Below are positions 4,876 to 7,788 of a DNA stretch of 7,788 bases, one piece after another; position 1 is the first letter of the stretch; each line of letters opens with the position of its first letter. Source of the stretch: an uncultured Alphaproteobacteria bacterium (lineage in GTDB: Bacteria > Pseudomonadota > Alphaproteobacteria > RUG11792); the NCBI GenBank assembly GCA_905236375.1, contig CAJOOW010000041.1, forward strand, positions 1 through 7,788, read 5' to 3'. The notes below the pieces were generated by a model. That model was not told the origin of the DNA. It did no database searches and saw nothing but the letters and a program-made list of their open reading frames with translations. A program made the position numbers and the translations under genes.

Positions 4876-6164
4876 TTGAGACTAAATTTCAGAAAGTGAA
4901 CATATCCCATGTATTGGGCAAAAGAGTCTGCAGGCAATAAATAAGCTGCGGAGAGCGCAAGTCTTTGTTCAAGAAATCCAAGTTGGTGTTGAATACATGC
5001 TGTATTTAGCTCATCAGGCGTCCAAAATTTTATATATTTCTCAAAAGTATCAAAATTATTTTTTTCTCTATCAAAATTTTCGGGTTTGCTGAATAGTTCT
5101 AATGCTTTTGTGGAAACAATCCTTTGCGAGACCAATCTCAAGTAACTCATGATTTCATTCTTAACATTTTGCAGAGTTGAATCTTGGACGAGCCATTTTC
5201 CTTTGGCAAAACTGTTTTCGATTTCGTTTATTAATTTCTTTCTGTGAAAGTCTAGCATTTCCTTATACTTTGAATTAAGATAATCGGAAAGATAATACTT
5301 AAAAAGCTCGATGCTCATAAGGGTTTCTGTGGTATCAAAAGAGATCTTGGATTCTTTTATGTATTTTACATATATTTCTAATCCTTTTGCGAAATCCAAA
5401 AGTCTTTTGGCGTTCTCTGTTGATTTATCATGACTTACTGCCTTTAAAAAAGGCTCTATTTTGCTAAAGTATTTCATAGATTGAGTCTCAGCAAATTCTG
5501 GAGTCATTTTTCCAATGAGCAATGGGGTTAGATCAGTTTCTATACCCACTGAAAGGCTAGCACATGTAGGAGCCCCAGAATCTTGCACAGTAGTTAGAGC
5601 GTCGACTAAAGTTTTAAAACTTTTCATGGTATCTTGAGAAATGTTTCCAATACAAAAAAGTTTGTAAGGAGCTTCGGTTAATGCATCTGTTATATAGAAA
5701 GAACCGTCCACTTCGTCATGCTTTATAAGCGATCTTGCTGCTTGATATCGGTGGCAATTTAATATGTTCATAAGACTGATAGTCCAAAAATTTGCTTTGC
5801 CGTTAGATATATCTTTAACATATATATCACTCAGTTTTTCTAACGCCGTTGTTTCTTTTGATTTGTCTTCTGAAATTATATCTTGTATTAATTCAGCATA
5901 AGTGGGCCCGTTTTCACCATCGTCTAGTAAAGGTACTTGTACTGGCAATATTGCCATGTTGCTTACTGGCGCTCCTCCGCTATCTATTCCTGTTATTAAA
6001 CTCGTGATTATCACCATACGTTGGACTGCTGATTCCGATTCAGCATGGCCAGTAATCGTTGTATCTTGTTCGCTCTTTGCTAACGCGTCTGTCTCAGCTT
6101 CAGCTATTTGCGGATTTAATAGAGTGAGCCAAATTATTGTTCTGGCTATCTTTCTCAATTCCAT
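4872..6164 (-). CDS. uncharacterised probable exported helical protein, possibly with degenerate ankyrin repeats
   Basis: I do not recognise this 430-residue protein. Residues 1-23 resemble a signal peptide: Arg/Lys at 4, 5 and 8, a short hydrophobic core IIWLTLL, and Ala-Glu-Ala before a likely cut at 23/24. A low-complexity, polar segment (24-100) follows, then a mainly helical body. Residues 125-153, 164-190 and 211-239 each look like a helix-turn-helix with ankyrin-like spacing (for example LMNILNCHRYQAARSLIKHD and TPLLIGKMTPEF), but the ankyrin signature is weak. Residues 240-430 are amphipathic helices rich in Lys, Glu and aromatic residues, ending in a Tyr/Phe-rich C-terminus. The start is ATG at 6164; an in-frame TAA four codons before the ATG excludes extension, and the only strong GGAGG lies about 24 nt upstream, too far. 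It stands alone between the terminator behind the nucleotide transporter and convergent lpxA. It may be an envelope or secreted, possibly host-directed, protein; that is inference. Confidence 0.8.
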   Translation of the reverse strand: MELRKIARTIIWLTLLNPQIAEAETDALAKSEQDTTITGHAESESAVQRMVIITSLITGIDSGGAPVSNMAILPVQVPLLDDGENGPTYAELIQDIISEDKSKETTALEKLSDIYVKDISNGKANFWTISLMNILNCHRYQAARSLIKHDEVDGSFYITDALTEAPYKLFCIGNISQDTMKSFKTLVDALTTVQDSGAPTCASLSVGIETDLTPLLIGKMTPEFAETQSMKYFSKIEPFLKAVSHDKSTENAKRLLDFAKGLEIYVKYIKESKISFDTTETLMSIELFKYYLSDYLNSKYKEMLDFHRKKLINEIENSFAKGKWLVQDSTLQNVKNEIMSYLRLVSQRIVSTKALELFSKPENFDREKNNFDTFEKYIKFWTPDELNTACIQHQLGFLEQRLALSAAYLLPADSFAQYMGYVHFLKFSLN

Positions 6165-6197
6165 TCTTTGTCTCTGTTACGATATGCCTCCACTTCT

Positions 6198-6203
6198 ATT
6201 ATC
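6198..6203 (-). promoter_or_regulatory. possible -10 box for the 430-residue protein gene
   Basis: The minus strand reads GATAAT, five of six matches to consensus, ending 33 nt before the ATG at 6164, the same distance as the better promoters in this window. No acceptable -35 lies at 16-19 nt, so this is weak. Confidence 0.28.
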
Positions 6204-6250
6204 TTAATCTTTTTATTCCGTTTTTTCTACTAAATTCGTTTTATAATTTG

Positions 6251-6290
6251 AAAGCCCGGCTAGACTTTTTATCTAACCGGGCTTTTATTT
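6251..6290. terminator. hairpin terminator behind the nucleotide transporter gene, possibly bidirectional
   Basis: Positions 6251-6259 (AAAGCCCGG) pair perfectly with 6277-6285 (CCGGGCTTT), nine base pairs. After one C-A mismatch, TAGA (6261-6264) pairs with TCTA (6272-6275), leaving a 7-nt loop. It lies 24 nt past the stop of the transporter gene and before the start of the next minus-strand gene, where a terminator is expected. On the minus strand only three T follow the stem before mixed AT sequence; on the plus strand the tail TTTTATTT is better. It probably stops transcription from the transporter and may also stop antisense read-through from lpxA. Confidence 0.8.
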
Positions 6291-6308
6291 AATGATTGTC
6301 TTGCTTTC

Positions 6309-7788
6309 TTATTTAGATTTTTCAGCTGTTAAAGCTTCGAATCTCTTGCTTAATCCAAGAACTGAGATTATCCACATAATAACGACAACCATAACGATTG
6401 TGCCGAGGATATCAACCAAGCTTGACAGCTTAACGCCACCGCCAACAATCATAAGCAATGTCGATTGTATGAAGGCGCCGCCAGATTTTCCTCCACGACC
6501 TGCTAAAATTTCAACAGCTGCCTGTCCTTTGATCTTTAGCTCAGGATCTAGAGGAATATAAGCCATTTGTTTTGTCGAGTCAAATAGAGTATATTTCGTT
6601 CCTTTGCTCAAGCAGTTTTGGATAAATCCAACGATAACAGCCAACAACAACACTGAATAGCCCATTAACTGTGCATCTGGACCAACGGAGTTTTTATACA
6701 TGATAAATCCATAGAACAACGTGCTGGTTACAAGCAATATGATTGGAGTTATCAAAGCAGCAACCTTCCATGAGAATTTGCGGAAAACGTTTTGGGCCGC
6801 TATTGCTGATAGGATGGTCACACCACCTGTTGTAAATGAAAGTCTTCCCATCCAAGCGTTATAATCGTTGGTATCTGGGCAAAGTTCTTTCAATTGGCCT
6901 TTCCAAACTGCTTCAACCAAGTTAATTGAAATTCCATATGCCAAAACTAGAACGGCTATCATAATCAAGTATGGCGACGTTAAAATGCACTTGAAACTTT
7001 CAACGAATCCGAGTTTCGGTTTCTCTTTCTTCTTTGTTCCTTCGCCAGGAGTATATAACTTTGGATCAGTTAGGACGTTTTTATTCATCCAGCGATACAA
7101 TCCAAGGAGTAAAGCTCCAAATAATAGCACTGCCCCCATTTGATAAAACAGGTTCGTACCGAAGGTATCACCTGCAGCACCTGATTCAGCACTTTTCTTG
7201 GCTAAGTTCGCGCAGAACATGATAACAGAACCAGAAGCCAACAATCCGACGTTTCCAATCATACCGAATAAAGCATAGAATCTCTTCGATTCTTTAACTT
7301 TCGTTATTTCATTAGCAAACTGCCAGAAAAGAGCCGAAAGAACAACGCTTCCCCATAGTTCCGCTAGGATATAAAACAGCGAGAAGCTCCAGTTCCCAAT
7401 GACAGGGAAAAACCAGTGCAATGCTGGATAAGATGTTTGCAATGAAACAATCGTTTCTTCAGAAAAATGCAACACATCTCGCAATGGATAAAGAACAAAT
7501 CCAAAAGTAACAAAGAACGCAAGGAAAAATGTTACGATTGAATAAAACAATTTTTCTCTGTCCATAATATTTGCAAGTTTTACGAAAATGATCATGAAAA
7601 TGACGGCTGATGGTGTCACTCCATAAAGCTTTAAAAAGCCCAAAGTTTCAGCCCCACCGCAAACGGCTTTGCTGACCATTAGCGTATCTTTTAAGTCTCT
7701 CACGAGTGTGTATATGAAGAGGATGCAGAGCATCATCAAACCCATCGGTAAGAACTTCTTCAATTCAAAGTTATGAATAGGCCACAAA
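6309..7788 (-). CDS. tlc: TLC-family ATP/ADP or nucleotide transporter, 5' end beyond the window
   Basis: TLC (NTT) proteins of intracellular bacteria and plastids exchange host ATP for bacterial ADP, or import other nucleotides, across the inner membrane. The 492 visible residues carry the family features: WPIHNFELKKFLPM just before the first membrane segment, LVRDLKDTLMV, the segment ELWGSVVLSALFWQFANEI (about 143-161), and near the C-terminus PLDPELKIKGQAAVEILAGRGGKSGGAFIQ. About 11-12 hydrophobic membrane segments can be followed along the chain, with a Lys-rich cytosolic loop near residues 238-256. The first visible codon (7787-7785) is TTG and is probably an internal leucine, because family members have a short N-terminal extension before the WPI motif; the true start then lies outside. 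Whether it is an energy-parasite ATP/ADP antiporter or a net nucleotide importer cannot be told from these motifs. It ends in TAA at 6311-6309, 24 nt before the terminator. Confidence 0.95.
   Translation of the reverse strand, partial: LWPIHNFELKKFLPMGLMMLCILFIYTLVRDLKDTLMVSKAVCGGAETLGFLKLYGVTPSAVIFMIIFVKLANIMDREKLFYSIVTFFLAFFVTFGFVLYPLRDVLHFSEETIVSLQTSYPALHWFFPVIGNWSFSLFYILAELWGSVVLSALFWQFANEITKVKESKRFYALFGMIGNVGLLASGSVIMFCANLAKKSAESGAAGDTFGTNLFYQMGAVLLFGALLLGLYRWMNKNVLTDPKLYTPGEGTKKKEKPKLGFVESFKCILTSPYLIMIAVLVLAYGISINLVEAVWKGQLKELCPDTNDYNAWMGRLSFTTGGVTILSAIAAQNVFRKFSWKVAALITPIILLVTSTLFYGFIMYKNSVGPDAQLMGYSVLLLAVIVGFIQNCLSKGTKYTLFDSTKQMAYIPLDPELKIKGQAAVEILAGRGGKSGGAFIQSTLLMIVGGGVKLSSLVDILGTIVMVVVIMWIISVLGLSKRFEALTAEKSK

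Noticed and set aside
5902..6207. 101-codon plus-strand open frame opposite the start of the 430-residue gene
   Set aside because: It lies antisense to a longer, more protein-like frame, has no ribosome site of note and no recognisable motif.
6292..6561. 89-codon plus-strand frame opposite the end of the transporter gene
   Set aside because: It is a mirror of the transporter coding strand; the peptide is low-complexity Ile/Thr/Pro-rich.
1..7788. tRNA, rRNA, CRISPR array, insertion sequence or attachment site
   Set aside because: No cloverleaf, regularly spaced repeats, transposase or long direct or inverted repeats could be seen, and nearly all sequence is taken up by genes.

Overview
The window is AT-rich and densely coded. 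It looks like a chromosome segment of an intracellular alphaproteobacterium, of the kind found among Holosporales- or Paracaedibacter-like amoeba and ciliate symbionts or Rickettsiales. Three things point there: a TLC-family nucleotide transporter (the hallmark of bacteria that trade nucleotides with a host cell), housekeeping proteins of alphaproteobacterial flavour (IF-3, MlaC-like, DacA-like, FabZ, LpxA), and low GC. The lineage is inferred from protein character and not from any search; chlamydial or Dependentiae-type bacteria also carry TLC proteins but fit the other genes less well.

Layout. Positions 1-110 are unassigned edge sequence that may hold the start of another minus-strand gene. 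Positions 111-2502 are a minus-strand block read right to left: a D-alanyl-D-alanine carboxypeptidase (1450-2502), an MlaC-like phospholipid-binding protein (696-1349) and a MORN-repeat protein (111-692) that starts on GTG 3 nt after the mlaC stop. Positions 2503-2670 are a divergent promoter region with convincing sigma70-type sites for both directions. Positions 2671-4875 are a tight plus-strand operon infC-secG-fabZ-lpxA (gap of 11 nt, then 1-nt and 4-nt overlaps). Positions 4872-6164 are a minus-strand gene for an unrecognised, probably exported, 430-residue helical protein whose stop codon overlaps that of lpxA. Positions 6165-6308 hold a strong hairpin terminator. Positions 6309-7788 are the TLC transporter, minus strand, cut at its 5' end by the window edge.

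How the genes fit together. Most of the block serves the cell envelope: FabZ supplies elongating acyl-ACP and LpxA commits hydroxyacyl-ACP to lipid A, the MlaC-like protein would shuttle phospholipid across the periplasm, the carboxypeptidase trims peptidoglycan, and SecG aids export. The organism therefore appears to keep LPS and peptidoglycan while importing nucleotides from a host. No obviously new multi-gene system is visible. The least explained items are the 430-residue protein with a possible degenerate ankyrin section, the MORN protein coupled to mlaC, and the non-ATG start of infC.
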